A stretch of 64,000 nt of DNA from Brachybacterium sp. YJGR34. GTDB lineage: Bacteria > Actinomycetota > Actinomycetes > Actinomycetales > Dermabacteraceae. A program made the position numbers and the translations under genes. The stretch is taken from the NCBI RefSeq assembly GCF_003347015.1, contig NZ_PNFB01000009.1:61786-125785 (forward strand). The letters are read 5' to 3'. Positions 9,004 through 16,685 of the stretch are shown here, in pieces. Positions within the stretch are counted from its first letter, which is position 1. Every line of letters starts with the position of its first letter. A model generated the notes under the pieces. That model was given only the letters and a program-made list of their open reading frames with translations. It was not told where the DNA came from and searched no databases.

Positions 9004-10520
9004 CACAGCAGTCCTTCCGGCCCGGAGGTGCTCTCGAGGATCCCCTCGGCGGCGGTGAGGGTGAGCTGTCCGAGCTCGCCGGGTCCCAGCGCGGGGAGGG
9101 CCTCGGCGGCGGCCAGGAAGCGCTCCAGCTCCTCCGGGGCGACCAGCCCCTCGCTCAGCGTGCGGAGCTTCTCGACGTACTGCGGCCGGGCGAAGGGCCG
9201 GGCGCCGAGGGGGTGCGCATCGGCCACGGCGATCTGGTCCTCGAGGACGGTGCCGTCGGCCAGCGTGATCGTCACCGCGCCGCCGAAGGCCTTCTCGGCG
9301 AGATCGGGGGAGTGGTAGCGGCGGGTCCACGCCGGGTCCTCCTCGGTGGTGATCCGCTGCCACAGCGCCACCGTGTCCGCCCGGGCGGCGCGCTGCGGGG
9401 TGTAGGAGTCCACGTGGTGCCAGCGCCCGTCCTGCAGGGCGACGGCGACGATGTAGGGCAGCGAATGGTCGAGGGTCTCCCGCGACGCGCCCGGATCGTA
9501 CTTCTGCGGGTCCTGCGCCCCGGAGCCGATGACGCGGTGGGTGTGGTGCGAGGTGCGGATCCGGATCGAGACCACCTTCGTGGGGTCTGCGACCTCGGGG
9601 TGCTCGCGGTGCAGCCTCCGCGCCAGGTCGATCCAGGCCTGGGCCTGGTACTCCGCGGAGTGCTCCTTGGTGTACGTGTCGAGGATGGCGCGCTTGGGCT
9701 CCCCGGGCTCCGGCAGGGGGACGACGTAGCGGGCCTCGGGACCGTCCAGCAGCCAGGCGATCACCCCGTCCTCGCCCTCGTAGATCGGCACCGGGGAGGT
9801 CTGCCCGCGCATCGCGCGGTCCACCGACTCCACCGCCATCTTCCCGGCGAAGGCGGGGGCGTGCGCCTTCCAGGTGGAGATCTCGCCCTTGCGGGACTGC
9901 CGGGTGGCGGTGGTGGTGTGCAGGGCCTGGCCGATGGCCTGGAAGATCGTCTCCGTGCCCAGTCCCAGCACGGTGCCGATGCCGGCGGCGGCCGACGGGC
10001 CGAGGTGCGCGACGTGGTCGATCCTGTGGGCGTGCAGGGAGATGGCCCGTGCGAGATTCACCTGCAGCTCGTAGCCGGTGGCGAGGCCGCGGAGCAGCTG
10101 GGCGCCATCGGCTCCGGCGTGCTCCGCCGCGGCGAGGATCGGCGGGATGTTGTCCGCGGGATGGGAGTACTCGGCGGCCAGGAAGGTGTCGTGGAAGTCC
10201 AGCTCGCGCACCGCGACCCCGTTCGCCCAGGCCGCCCACTCCGCGGAGCGGCGCTCGCCGAGGCCGAGGATGGTGGCGCCGCGACCGCCGGTGGAGACCG
10301 GATGGCTGCGGGCCTGGGCGCGGGCGGAGGCGACGGGGCCGCGCCGCACGGCGGCGATCGCGACCGCGGCGTTGTCGATGATCCGGTTGATGATCATCTC
10401 CCGGACCGCGGGCTCGACCTCCACCGGGTCCGCGGCGACCTCGGCCATCACCCAGGCCAGCTGCTGAGCCCGGGGCAGGTCCTCCGCGGAGCGGTGGACG
10501 CGGACGGCGTGCTCTCTCAT
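9003..10520 (-). CDS. prpD: 2-methylcitrate dehydratase
   Basis: A 505-residue MmgE/PrpD-family protein, dehydrating 2-methylcitrate to methylaconitate. Recognisable segments include [46 protein letters not shown] and [20 protein letters not shown]. It is the first gene of the prpDBC operon. A GAGGAG ribosome site precedes the ATG. No prpR-type regulator is seen nearby. Confidence 0.94.
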   Translation of the reverse strand: MREHAVRVHRSAEDLPRAQQLAWVMAEVAADPVEVEPAVREMIINRIIDNAAVAIAAVRRGPVASARAQARSHPVSTGGRGATILGLGERRSAEWAAWANGVAVRELDFHDTFLAAEYSHPADNIPPILAAAEHAGADGAQLLRGLATGYELQVNLARAISLHAHRIDHVAHLGPSAAAGIGTVLGLGTETIFQAIGQALHTTTATRQSRKGEISTWKAHAPAFAGKMAVESVDRAMRGQTSPVPIYEGEDGVIAWLLDGPEARYVVPLPEPGEPKRAILDTYTKEHSAEYQAQAWIDLARRLHREHPEVADPTKVVSIRIRTSHHTHRVIGSGAQDPQKYDPGASRETLDHSLPYIVAVALQDGRWHHVDSYTPQRAARADTVALWQRITTEEDPAWTRRYHSPDLAEKAFGGAVTITLADGTVLEDQIAVADAHPLGARPFARPQYVEKLRTLSEGLVAPEELERFLAAAEALPALGPGELGQLTLTAAEGILESTSGPEGLL

Positions 10521-10571
10521 GCGGTCGACTCCTCGATGAGCGGCGGAGCGGGAGGATGCGCCCCGTCCCCG

Positions 10572-10577
10572 ACGCTA
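10572..10577 (-). promoter_or_regulatory. Possible -10 box for the prp operon
   Basis: TAGCGT on the minus strand about 50 bases before prpD, in the only gap upstream of the operon (10521-10606). The position is right but no good -35 was found. Confidence 0.3.
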
Positions 10578-10606
10578 CCGGTCGGCTCCGCCGCGTGGTA
10601 CCCGGA

Positions 10607-11473
10607 TCACCGCGGACCGGTGCGATCGGCGAAGGCCGCGAGGGTCTGGGCCGGGTCGAGCACCGCGCCGGGATGCGGCCCGTCCCGCTCCCAGCCCGCC
10701 CGCCAGTCCTCGACCTCGGGGGAGGAGAGGGCGCCGCCCGCGAGCAGCACCATGTTCCCGTCGGCCGGATGCTCCAGCAGCGCGGCATGGGTCAGCGTCC
10801 ACACGCCCGAGAGCCCTGCCTCCGCGGCGGCGTCCTCGAGCGCGCGCACCTGCGCGGCCAGGAAGCGCTGGCCGGCGTCGTCGCCGACGTTGACCAGCAG
10901 CAGCCCGTCGGGCACCAGATGCGTCAGCGCCTCGCGGTAGAAGCCCTGCGACGCCAGGTGCGCGGGGCTCTCCTGCCCGGAGAAGACGTCGAGCACGATC
11001 GCGTCGAAGCACCGGCCCTCCTGCGCCGCGAGCTGGTCGCGCGCATCGCCGATGACGACCTCGAGGTCGGTGCCCTCGGGCATCGGCAGCGCCGTGGTGA
11101 CCAGCGTGGGCAGCTCCCGCTCGATCTCGATCACCAGCTGCGCCGAGCCGGGGCGCGTGGCCTGCACATAGCGGGCCAGGGTGAGCGCCCCCGCGCCCAG
11201 GTGCGCGATCCGCAGGGGCCGGCGCCGCGGCCACGCCCGATCCAGCACGTTGGCCATGCGGCGGAGGTACTCGTGGACGATGCGGGTGGGATCCTCGAGA
11301 TCGACGTGGGACTGCTCGATGCCGCCGATCTGCAGCACCCAGCCGCCGAGCACCTCGCTCGCGACGATCCGCGCCGGCTGGTCGGAGCTGCTCAGGAAGG
11401 CGCTGCGCGGCGCGCCGGGTGGGAGGTCCGCGGTGCTCATGGGCTCATTGTGCGCCCGCTGGGCGGTGCTCAT
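10607..11473 (-). CDS. Spermidine-synthase-like methyltransferase-fold protein
   Basis: A 288-residue protein with the Rossmann core of spermidine synthases: LRIAHLGAGALTLARYV (nucleotide loop), VIEIERELPTL, VIGDARDQL and FDAIVLDVFSGQESPAHL. The aminopropyltransferase Asp pair is not clearly conserved, and proteins of this type in actinobacteria have no proven polyamine role, so the substrate is open. The start at 11473 overlaps the HIT gene stop by four bases; an alternative ATG at 11440 would remove eleven residues. Translational coupling with the HIT gene is likely. Confidence 0.75.
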   Translation of the reverse strand: MSTAQRAHNEPMSTADLPPGAPRSAFLSSSDQPARIVASEVLGGWVLQIGGIEQSHVDLEDPTRIVHEYLRRMANVLDRAWPRRRPLRIAHLGAGALTLARYVQATRPGSAQLVIEIERELPTLVTTALPMPEGTDLEVVIGDARDQLAAQEGRCFDAIVLDVFSGQESPAHLASQGFYREALTHLVPDGLLLVNVGDDAGQRFLAAQVRALEDAAAEAGLSGVWTLTHAALLEHPADGNMVLLAGGALSSPEVEDWRAGWERDGPHPGAVLDPAQTLAAFADRTGPR

Positions 11474-11823
11474 CGTCTCCGCGGCCCGGCGTGGATGTGG
11501 ACGTGGAGGTGCTTCGAGTCCTGGTAGGCGCCGAGGTTCGTGAGCACCGCGGCCGCGCCGTGCTCCCGCTCCACCTGCCGCGCCACCTCGCGGAACACGG
11601 TCAGCAGGGCGAGCAGGTCCTCCTCGTCCTGTGCGGAAGTCTCGGTGAGGGAGGGGAGGTGACGCGTGGGGACCACGACGACGTGGGTCTCCCAGAAGGG
11701 ACGCGTGTGGTGGAAGGCGAGGACCCGCTCGTCATGGTGGACCACCTCCAGCGCGCCTGGATCCGGGATCGCGACATCGCAGTAGAAATCGGAGCCGGTG
11801 TACGGCGGCGGGGCATCCGTCAT
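11470..11823 (-). CDS. HIT-family nucleotide hydrolase/transferase
   Basis: A 117-residue protein with the histidine triad HLHVHIHAG at the C-terminal end, the active site of Hint/Fhit nucleotidyl hydrolases. Upstream parts fit as well: ERVLAFHHTRPFWETHVVVVPTRHLPSL. Such proteins cleave nucleoside phosphoramidates or dinucleotides; the actual substrate is unknown. The start is set at 11823 because a GATACT -10 box lies six bases upstream, indicating a leaderless mRNA. First gene of a two-gene unit with the spermidine-synthase-like gene. Confidence 0.88.
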   Translation of the reverse strand: MTDAPPPYTGSDFYCDVAIPDPGALEVVHHDERVLAFHHTRPFWETHVVVVPTRHLPSLTETSAQDEEDLLALLTVFREVARQVEREHGAAAVLTNLGAYQDSKHLHVHIHAGPRRR

Positions 11824-11829
11824 CGGACC

Positions 11830-11835
11830 AGTATC
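11830..11835 (-). promoter_or_regulatory. -10 box of HIT-gene leaderless promoter
   Basis: GATACT on the minus strand followed by six bases and the ATG at 11823; no ribosome site. Confidence 0.45.
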
Positions 11836-11896
11836 CCGAGTGGCGAGCGGCGGCGGCGCAGTACCCTGATCCGATCGTTCGATGGAGGGAACCGGT

Positions 11897-12598
11897 ATGA
11901 CCCAGACCCAGCAGGGGGACCCCGCGGCGCTCGCGGCGGAGCGGGACGCGCTAGCCGTGGAGATCGCCGCGCTCGAGGATCCGCGGATCCGAGCGGTCAA
12001 CGAAAAGCGCGGCGACACCCACGCCGTGAACCTCACCGCGCTCCGCGCGATCGCCAAGCGGCTGAAGAGCCGGCCGGACCTCGCCCCGGTGCTCTGGGCG
12101 AGCGGGAACGTGACCCTGCGCCTGCTGGCCCTGCTGGTGTCCCGGCCCAGACAGTACTCGGCGGCGGAGCTCGATGCCATGCTCCGCGAGGCGGGCACCC
12201 CGAAGGTCCACGACTGGCTGGTCAGCTACATCGTGAAGAAGAGCCCGCACCGCGAGGAGCTGCGCACGGCGTGGTTCACCGATCCCGACCCCGTCGTGGC
12301 GAGCGCCGGCTGGGCGCTGACCAGCGACCGTGTGGTCAAGGATCCCGACGGCCTGGACCTGGACGCCCTGCTGGACCGGATCGAGGCCCAGATGAAGGAC
12401 GCCGCGCCGCGCCTGCAGTGGGCGATGAACGACTGCCTCGCCCAGATCGGCATCCATCACCGCGCCCTCCGCGAGCGGGCACGGGACATCGGCGTGCGGC
12501 TCGAGGTGCTCAAGGACTACCCCACGCCGCCGAACTGCACCTCGCCCTTCGCTCCGACCTGGATCGACGAGATGGTGCGCCGCGGCGTCGGGGGCTGA
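11897..12598 (+). CDS. DNA alkylation repair (AlkD-like) HEAT-repeat protein
   Basis: A 233-residue all-helical protein of the AlkD/AlkC-like alkylation repair family, HEAT-like repeats that remove bulky or cationic alkyl bases. Family-like pieces: LRAIAKRLK, LAPVLWASGNVTLRLLALL, and a Trp/Asp-containing VHDWLVSYIVKKSP followed by ASAGWALTSDR. Start 11897 is chosen over an in-frame ATG at 11882 because GGAGGG lies seven bases before it. Divergent from the HIT gene. Repair activity is inferred from family resemblance. Confidence 0.75.
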   Translation: MTQTQQGDPAALAAERDALAVEIAALEDPRIRAVNEKRGDTHAVNLTALRAIAKRLKSRPDLAPVLWASGNVTLRLLALLVSRPRQYSAAELDAMLREAGTPKVHDWLVSYIVKKSPHREELRTAWFTDPDPVVASAGWALTSDRVVKDPDGLDLDALLDRIEAQMKDAAPRLQWAMNDCLAQIGIHHRALRERARDIGVRLEVLKDYPTPPNCTSPFAPTWIDEMVRRGVGG

Positions 12599-12630
12599 TC
12601 AGGCGGCCCGTCGGCCCCGGAGCTGCCGGA

Positions 12631-13281
12631 TCACTGAAGGCGCGCGTAGGCCCTCACGGGGAACGACGGCAGCGTGCGGAACGGCAGCGGGGCGGCGGTG
12701 AACGTCGCGCCGCGGGCCGGCAGAGCCTCGAGCCCGGTCAGGTTCTCGACGATCAGGATCCCGGCACGCAGCAGGGTCGAGTGGATGGGGCGCTCGCCGT
12801 CCTCGGTCCCGTCGACGTTCACGGCGTCGATGCCGACGAGCGCCGCGCCCCGGGAGGCGAGCAGGCGGGCGGTCTCGACGTGGAGATGCGGGTGCTCAGG
12901 GGATCCATACCGGGGCGTCCCCCAGTGCGCGCTCCATCCGGTCCGGAACAGCACGGCGCAGCCCGTGACGTCGTCCGGGAGGAGCTCGCCGCCGATCTCG
13001 CCCTCGGCGGGGGCATCGAGGACGAGCAGCGGGAGCTCCACGCAGCGCTCCAGCGCCACCTCGGCCACGTCCTCGCCGTCCCGGTAGCGATGCCGCGGAG
13101 CGTCGAGATAGGTGCCGGTGCTGGTCACCATCGAGGCCCGGGAGATCAGGAACTCCGTGCCCTCGGCGTAGACGGACGCGGAGTCCTCGTAGGAGAGATG
13201 CTCGTCCACCTCGGGGGCGGGCAGGCCGGGAGCGGTCACCATGCCTGCTCGGAGGTCATGGCTCAGATCGATGATGGGCAT
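12631..13281 (-). CDS. Cyclase family protein with altered metal motif
   Basis: A 216-residue protein of the kynurenine formamidase/polyketide cyclase family (IIDLSHDL at the start, LFRTGWSAHWG, VGIDAVNVDG). In classical members the metal motif is HxGTHxDxPxH; here the segment is STGTYLDAPRH (residues about 54-64), so the first two histidines are Ser and Tyr while Asp, Pro and the last His remain. This suggests a subfamily with a changed metal site or non-formamidase chemistry. A possible AACAAT -10 box lies six bases upstream of the ATG. It lies 27 bases from the YjbR gene. Confidence 0.83.
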   Translation of the reverse strand: MPIIDLSHDLRAGMVTAPGLPAPEVDEHLSYEDSASVYAEGTEFLISRASMVTSTGTYLDAPRHRYRDGEDVAEVALERCVELPLLVLDAPAEGEIGGELLPDDVTGCAVLFRTGWSAHWGTPRYGSPEHPHLHVETARLLASRGAALVGIDAVNVDGTEDGERPIHSTLLRAGILIVENLTGLEALPARGATFTAAPLPFRTLPSFPVRAYARLQ

Positions 13282-13308
13282 CGGCCCATTGTTGACGAGA
13301 GCGGGCGA

Positions 13309-13710
13309 TCACGCGTTCGGGTCCGGCTCCTCCGCGGCGAGGAAGGCCGCGGGATCCACGGGCCGCTGCGCGCGGGGCAGGCCCTCGACCACCAGCAGGT
13401 ACGAGTCGGTCACCAGCTCGCGCACGAACGTCTCGTCGAGCTCCCCGCCCGGATGCAGCGTGATCCAGTGCCGCTTGTTCATGTGATAGCCGGGCGTGAT
13501 GTCCCGGTGCGCCGCGCGCAGCACCTCGGAGTCCCTCGGATCGGCCTTGATCACCACGACGGGCTCGCCGGGCACGTCGGTCAGCAGCAGGAACATCTTG
13601 CCGAGCACCTTGGCGACGTCGTACTCGGGACCGAAGGGGTGGGTGATCGCCGCCGCCGGCAGCTCCTCGGCCCGGGCGCGGGCGATGTCCTGCAGGGCGC
13701 GGCCGTCCAT
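13309..13710 (-). CDS. MmcQ/YjbR family protein
   Basis: A 133-residue protein of the MmcQ/YjbR fold: ITHPFGPEYDVAKVLGKMFLLL, VVVIKADP and the signature HMNKRHWITLHPGGELD. These proteins have a CyaY-like fold and have been labelled DNA-binding, but the biochemical role is unproven. Probably upstream partner of the cyclase gene on the same strand (27-base gap). Confidence 0.85.
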   Translation of the reverse strand: MDGRALQDIARARAEELPAAAITHPFGPEYDVAKVLGKMFLLLTDVPGEPVVVIKADPRDSEVLRAAHRDITPGYHMNKRHWITLHPGGELDETFVRELVTDSYLLVVEGLPRAQRPVDPAAFLAAEEPDPNA

Positions 13711-13820
13711 GGTGCTCCTTCGTTCGGGGGGGGCTGGTGGTTCACGGTACTCGGGCCCGGGTGATGTCTCGAGCGGTGAGTCGTGGGGGCCGCGTCAGCG
13801 TCCGGGACTGTCCGGGCCGG

Positions 13821-13856
13821 CGTTCACTAATTTGCGTATGCGCGAATAAGCGAACG
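13821..13856. repeat. 36-bp imperfect palindrome, AT-richer than surroundings
   Basis: Dyad with end arms CGTTC / GAACG and a core ATTtGCG / CGCgAAT around a central ATATG-like step. It lies in the 296-base gap between the divergent YjbR (13710) and P-loop kinase (14007) genes, in otherwise very GC-rich DNA. The shape fits an operator for an ArsR- or MarR-like dimer, or a relic attachment site. No regulator gene adjoins it. Confidence 0.55.
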
Positions 13857-14006
13857 CCGAGACCCCCTTCACCGTGGAACGAGGCGTCGCCCTCCTCCGC
13901 AGCGCACGGCCCGCCCGGTCCCCTCGTCGAGCCCGGGGCGCGCAGCAGTCGGAGACGCCGGGTGGCACGATCAGCCTCACGACGATCGCAGACGAGGAGG
14001 ACACGG

Positions 14007-14591
14007 ATGCCGACGCTGTTCCTGACCGTCGGGCTGCCGGGAACCGGCAAGACGACGCTGGCCCGCCGCATCGAGCAGCAGGAGGGTGCGCTGCGCCTGA
14101 CGAAGGACGAGTGGATCAAGGCGCTCTACGGACACGAGAACCCTGAGGAGGCCTCCGATGTGATCGAGGGGAGGCTCATCGAGATCGGGCTGCGCGCCCT
14201 GGCGCTCGGCACGGATGTCGTCCTCGACTTCGGGCTCTGGAGCCGCGAGGAGCGCTCCGCCCTCCGGCAGGCGGCCGCCGATCTCGGGGCCGACGTCGAC
14301 CTGCGCCACCTCGCCCTCGACCGCGCCGAGCAGCGCCGGAGGCTGGACCGTCGCCAGGCCGAGCAGCCGCACACCACCTGGCCGATCTCCGACGAGGAGC
14401 TCGGTGAGTGGGAGGCGCTCTTCACCGCCCCGACACCGGACGAGCTAGGCGGCGGCGCTGCGATCGATGCGCCGCCGCCGGGATACGGGAGCTGGGCCGC
14501 CTGGCGGAGGGAGCGCTGGCCGGCGACGGTCGCTCAGGCGCGGGAGTCGGGTCCTACCGACACAGGGGCGCGGGCGGAGGGGCCCCGGTGA
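14007..14591 (+). CDS. P-loop AAA-family kinase-like protein
   Basis: A 194-residue ATP-binding protein: Walker A GLPGTGKTT at residues 9-17, then LTKDEWIKALYG and VVLDFGLWSREERSALR, a pattern of predicted kinases that phosphorylate small molecules or antibiotics (zeta/chloramphenicol phosphotransferase-like). A GAGGAGG ribosome site six bases upstream fixes the start at 14007. Its last 38 bases overlap the convergent GNAT gene. Not closely similar to the P-loop protein at 1941. Confidence 0.75.
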   Translation: MPTLFLTVGLPGTGKTTLARRIEQQEGALRLTKDEWIKALYGHENPEEASDVIEGRLIEIGLRALALGTDVVLDFGLWSREERSALRQAAADLGADVDLRHLALDRAEQRRRLDRRQAEQPHTTWPISDEELGEWEALFTAPTPDELGGGAAIDAPPPGYGSWAAWRRERWPATVAQARESGPTDTGARAEGPR

Positions 14592-15141
14592 TGCGCGCGT
14601 GCCCGTGCATGTCGTGCCACCCGTCAGCGTGCAGGGCGCCGTCGCGGCGCGTACCCTCGGCGGTGAAGCCGGTGCGCTCGGCGACGCGGCAGGACGCGGG
14701 ATTGCGCGTCGAGTGCTCGAGCTGGATGCGGCGGAAGCCGGCCGAAGCGGCCCACTCGGCAGTCGCGAGGAGCGCACTGCTCGCGACCCCGTGACCTCGA
14801 TGCGCGGCGCGTGTCCAGTACGCCGCGTCGGCGCAGCCCTCGGGCAGGTCCAGCCGGAGCGTGATGCGACCTGCCAGCTCGTCGGCCACCTCGACGGCCC
14901 AGCTCGCCGTCGTCTCCGCACGCCATGCCGCGTTCGCCTCCGCGACCCAGGCCTCCGCCTCCGCGGGCGTCATGGAGCGGGCATGCCACTGCTGGATGTC
15001 GGGCTCGCCGTAGGCCGCGACCAGGGCCGGGACGTCGTCGGTGGCCCATGGGCGCAGAGTGACGTGCTCCCGGACGAGGACGGGCTGCTTCCAGGCGGCC
15101 AGGGAACCCGGTGCGATGGCCGGGGTGACGAGGGAGGGCAC
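14554..15141 (-). CDS. GNAT acetyltransferase (RimJ/RimL type)
   Basis: A 195-residue GNAT protein beginning at GTG. RimJ/RimL-like pattern: VTLRPWATDDVPALV at the start, the acetyl-CoA loop AAHRGHGVASSALL (Q/RxxGxG/A) near residue 133, and NPASCRVAERTGFTAEG near the end. The acceptor could be a protein N-terminus or a small amine. Leaderless: TAGGCT lies six bases before the GTG. Confidence 0.86.
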   Translation of the reverse strand: MPSLVTPAIAPGSLAAWKQPVLVREHVTLRPWATDDVPALVAAYGEPDIQQWHARSMTPAEAEAWVAEANAAWRAETTASWAVEVADELAGRITLRLDLPEGCADAAYWTRAAHRGHGVASSALLATAEWAASAGFRRIQLEHSTRNPASCRVAERTGFTAEGTRRDGALHADGWHDMHGHARITGAPPPAPLCR

Positions 15142-15147
15142 GAGAGG

Positions 15148-15153
15148 AGCCTA
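15148..15153 (-). promoter_or_regulatory. -10 box of GNAT leaderless promoter
   Basis: TAGGCT on the minus strand, six bases before the GTG start at 15141. Confidence 0.5.
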
Positions 15154-15230
15154 TGGGGCTGTTCGACGTCCGGGCCGGACGTCAGGCGGGTTCGACCTGG
15201 TGCCCGGGGCGCCGACGGTGGGGCCCCTGC

Positions 15231-15848
15231 TCAGTCCGCGGCGGCGCGGTGGATGCGCGCCCAGAGCTCGAACTCCTCCTGGACCTCGTCGAAGAACGCC
15301 GTCTTCGCACGGGTGTAGTCGTCGAAGTCCGCCTTGCCCGCATTCTCCTGGCTGAGATGCCGTTTCATCGCCTCGTACCGGTCGCGCTGGTCGGGATGGG
15401 CTCGCAGCCAGTCCCGGAACCACACGGTGTACCGCCCCCACGGCGAGTCCGAGCGGCGCACGTGCAGGATGACGCGACCGGATCGATGCACGAAGATCGC
15501 TTTCTCCCAGACGGCGTCGTCGACGATCTCCGATCCGCGGGGGATGTCCCGGTGCACGCCCGGGGAGTCCGGACGTGCTCCGCGCGCTCGCCGGTAGCCG
15601 ATCGGTCCGAGCCGTTCGGCCACGGCCTCGTCCGTCGGCAGCGGAAGGATGCGGATCTGGAGATCGATGAACGGCTTGGCGGCGAGGCCGGGCACGGAGG
15701 TGGAGCCGATGTGGTCGTAGCGGGCGTCGGCAGCACCGGGAAGATCTGCCAGTCGCTCGCGGATCTCCTCGAGGCGGTGCTGGGCCTGGTGCGACCAGGC
15801 GGGGTCGTGCTCGTGCAGTGCGGCGGGGTTCGGCTGCTCTGGTGCCAC
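15231..15848 (-). CDS. GrpB family protein (UPF0157)
   Basis: A protein of about 205 residues with the GrpB nucleotidyltransferase-like signature: YDHIGSTSVPGLAAKPFIDLQI, RDWLRAHP and YEAMKRHL, then KADFDDYTRAKTAFF. The family is related to nucleotidyltransferases (the GSTSVPG loop matches GSxxxG) but function is unproven, and it is not linked to the chaperone GrpE. The start is uncertain: a GTG at 15848 gives the family-like beginning PEQPNPAALHEHDPAW, while the frame stays open to 15965, which would overlap the neighbouring methyltransferase. Confidence 0.82.
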   Translation of the reverse strand: MAPEQPNPAALHEHDPAWSHQAQHRLEEIRERLADLPGAADARYDHIGSTSVPGLAAKPFIDLQIRILPLPTDEAVAERLGPIGYRRARGARPDSPGVHRDIPRGSEIVDDAVWEKAIFVHRSGRVILHVRRSDSPWGRYTVWFRDWLRAHPDQRDRYEAMKRHLSQENAGKADFDDYTRAKTAFFDEVQEEFELWARIHRAAAD

Positions 15849-15950
15849 AGCAGCAAGGTATCCGCGCCGACGGCCGGCACCGCCACCTTGCCGACACCCC
15901 TCGTCACGCCGGATCATCGTGAGGAGATCATCGCTGAGGACTTCTCGAGG

Positions 15951-16397
15951 GTGGAGGTCGAGCAACTCGTGAGCACGCTGTCACCTCGTCTGGCGGAGAT
16001 CGTCGCGGCGCTCCCGCTCGAGCCGGGCCTGCGCGTCCTGGAGATCGGCGGCGCTCCGGGTGCCGCCGCTCGTGCCGTCTGCGAGCGGATCGCCCCGAAC
16101 GGTCACATCCTCGTGATCGACCGCTCCGCGAAGGGCGTCGAGCTCATCGAGCGCAACGCCCGGAGCGAGATGTCGGCCGGCCTCCTCAGCGTTCGGCACG
16201 TCGCCGCCGAGGACTTCGCGCTCGCCGTCGGCGAGGAGCGGTTCGACCTCGCGTTCGGGATCCGCGTCGGTGCGCTCGACGGACGCCACCCCCGGGCCGG
16301 GATCGCAGCGCGGGCACGGATCCGCGCGGCGCTGCGACCGGGCGGGCACCTCTATGTCGACGGTGGTTCACCCCTGCGCCTCAGCGCGCTGGACTGA
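15951..16397 (+). CDS. Class I SAM-dependent methyltransferase
   Basis: A short protein (148 residues from GTG 15951, or 142 from GTG 15969). Motif I is [17 protein letters not shown], followed by ILVIDRSAKGVELIERN and a motif III-like LRPGGHLYVDGG. The usual GxGxG loop is GGAPG. At this size it has a minimal Rossmann core without an obvious substrate domain. The start is uncertain because it runs divergently against the GrpB gene. Substrate unknown. Confidence 0.7.
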   Translation: MEVEQLVSTLSPRLAEIVAALPLEPGLRVLEIGGAPGAAARAVCERIAPNGHILVIDRSAKGVELIERNARSEMSAGLLSVRHVAAEDFALAVGEERFDLAFGIRVGALDGRHPRAGIAARARIRAALRPGGHLYVDGGSPLRLSALD

Positions 16398-16403
16398 CCG
16401 GCG

Positions 16404-16479
16404 ACATCCGTGGCCGTGCGACGCACCCCGGATGTGCCCCTCGCCACACCGCTGATGTGCGGGAATGAACCCACATCCG
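16404..16479. repeat. Cluster of GGATGTG/CACATCC motifs
   Basis: An inverted pair CGGATGTG (16429-16436) and CACATCCG (16472-16479) with a 35-base interval, plus partial copies at 16404-16410 and 16453-16458. They lie between the methyltransferase stop and the dnaK control region. Could be a terminator relic or operator cluster. Confidence 0.3.
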
Positions 16480-16484
16480 CCGTA

Positions 16485-16505
16485 GTTGAGTCAGGTGTAC
16501 TCAAG
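16485..16505. promoter_or_regulatory. HAIR operator 1 of the dnaK operon
   Basis: TTGAGT, seven bases, ACTCAA (full element GTTGAGT to ACTCAAG). This matches the HspR-associated inverted repeat CTTGAGT-N7-ACTCAAG with one flanking change. It ends 16 bases upstream of the dnaK -35 box. HspR is encoded at the end of this operon. Confidence 0.9.
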
Positions 16506-16521
16506 TTTGGTGCTCCGCAGA

Positions 16522-16550
16522 TTGACAACGATCGGGCAGGGTCCTCTACT
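16522..16550 (+). promoter_or_regulatory. dnaK operon promoter
   Basis: Perfect -35 TTGACA (16522-16527), 17-base spacer, -10 TCTACT (16545-16550). The -10 box overlaps the second HAIR element by two bases. About 130 bases of leader follow before the dnaK ATG. Confidence 0.82.
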
Positions 16551-16569
16551 TGAGTCCGTACAGCTCATG
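16549..16569. promoter_or_regulatory. HAIR operator 2 (degenerate right half)
   Basis: CTTGAGT (16549-16555), seven bases, GCTCATG (16563-16569). The left half is perfect HspR consensus, the right half matches five of seven. It covers the end of the -10 box and the expected transcription start, so HspR bound here would block initiation. Confidence 0.8.
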
Positions 16570-16685
16570 TTGTGCCGTCGGCCCCGCGGCCGTCGGCGCC
16601 GCACGGCGGGGAGCCGGTCCCTCCGGCCCTCGCCCGCGGCAGGCACGAACCCGTGCGGCGCACCGCCGCAGAAAGGCAGGCCCCC

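Noticed and set aside
15231..15848. GrpB taken as a relative of the chaperone factor GrpE
   Set aside because: Only the names are alike; the motif is nucleotidyltransferase-like and the gene is not in the chaperone operon.
16398..16484. CRISPR-like short repeats before dnaK
   Set aside because: Only a few degenerate GGATGTG motifs with uneven spacing; no spacers or cas genes.
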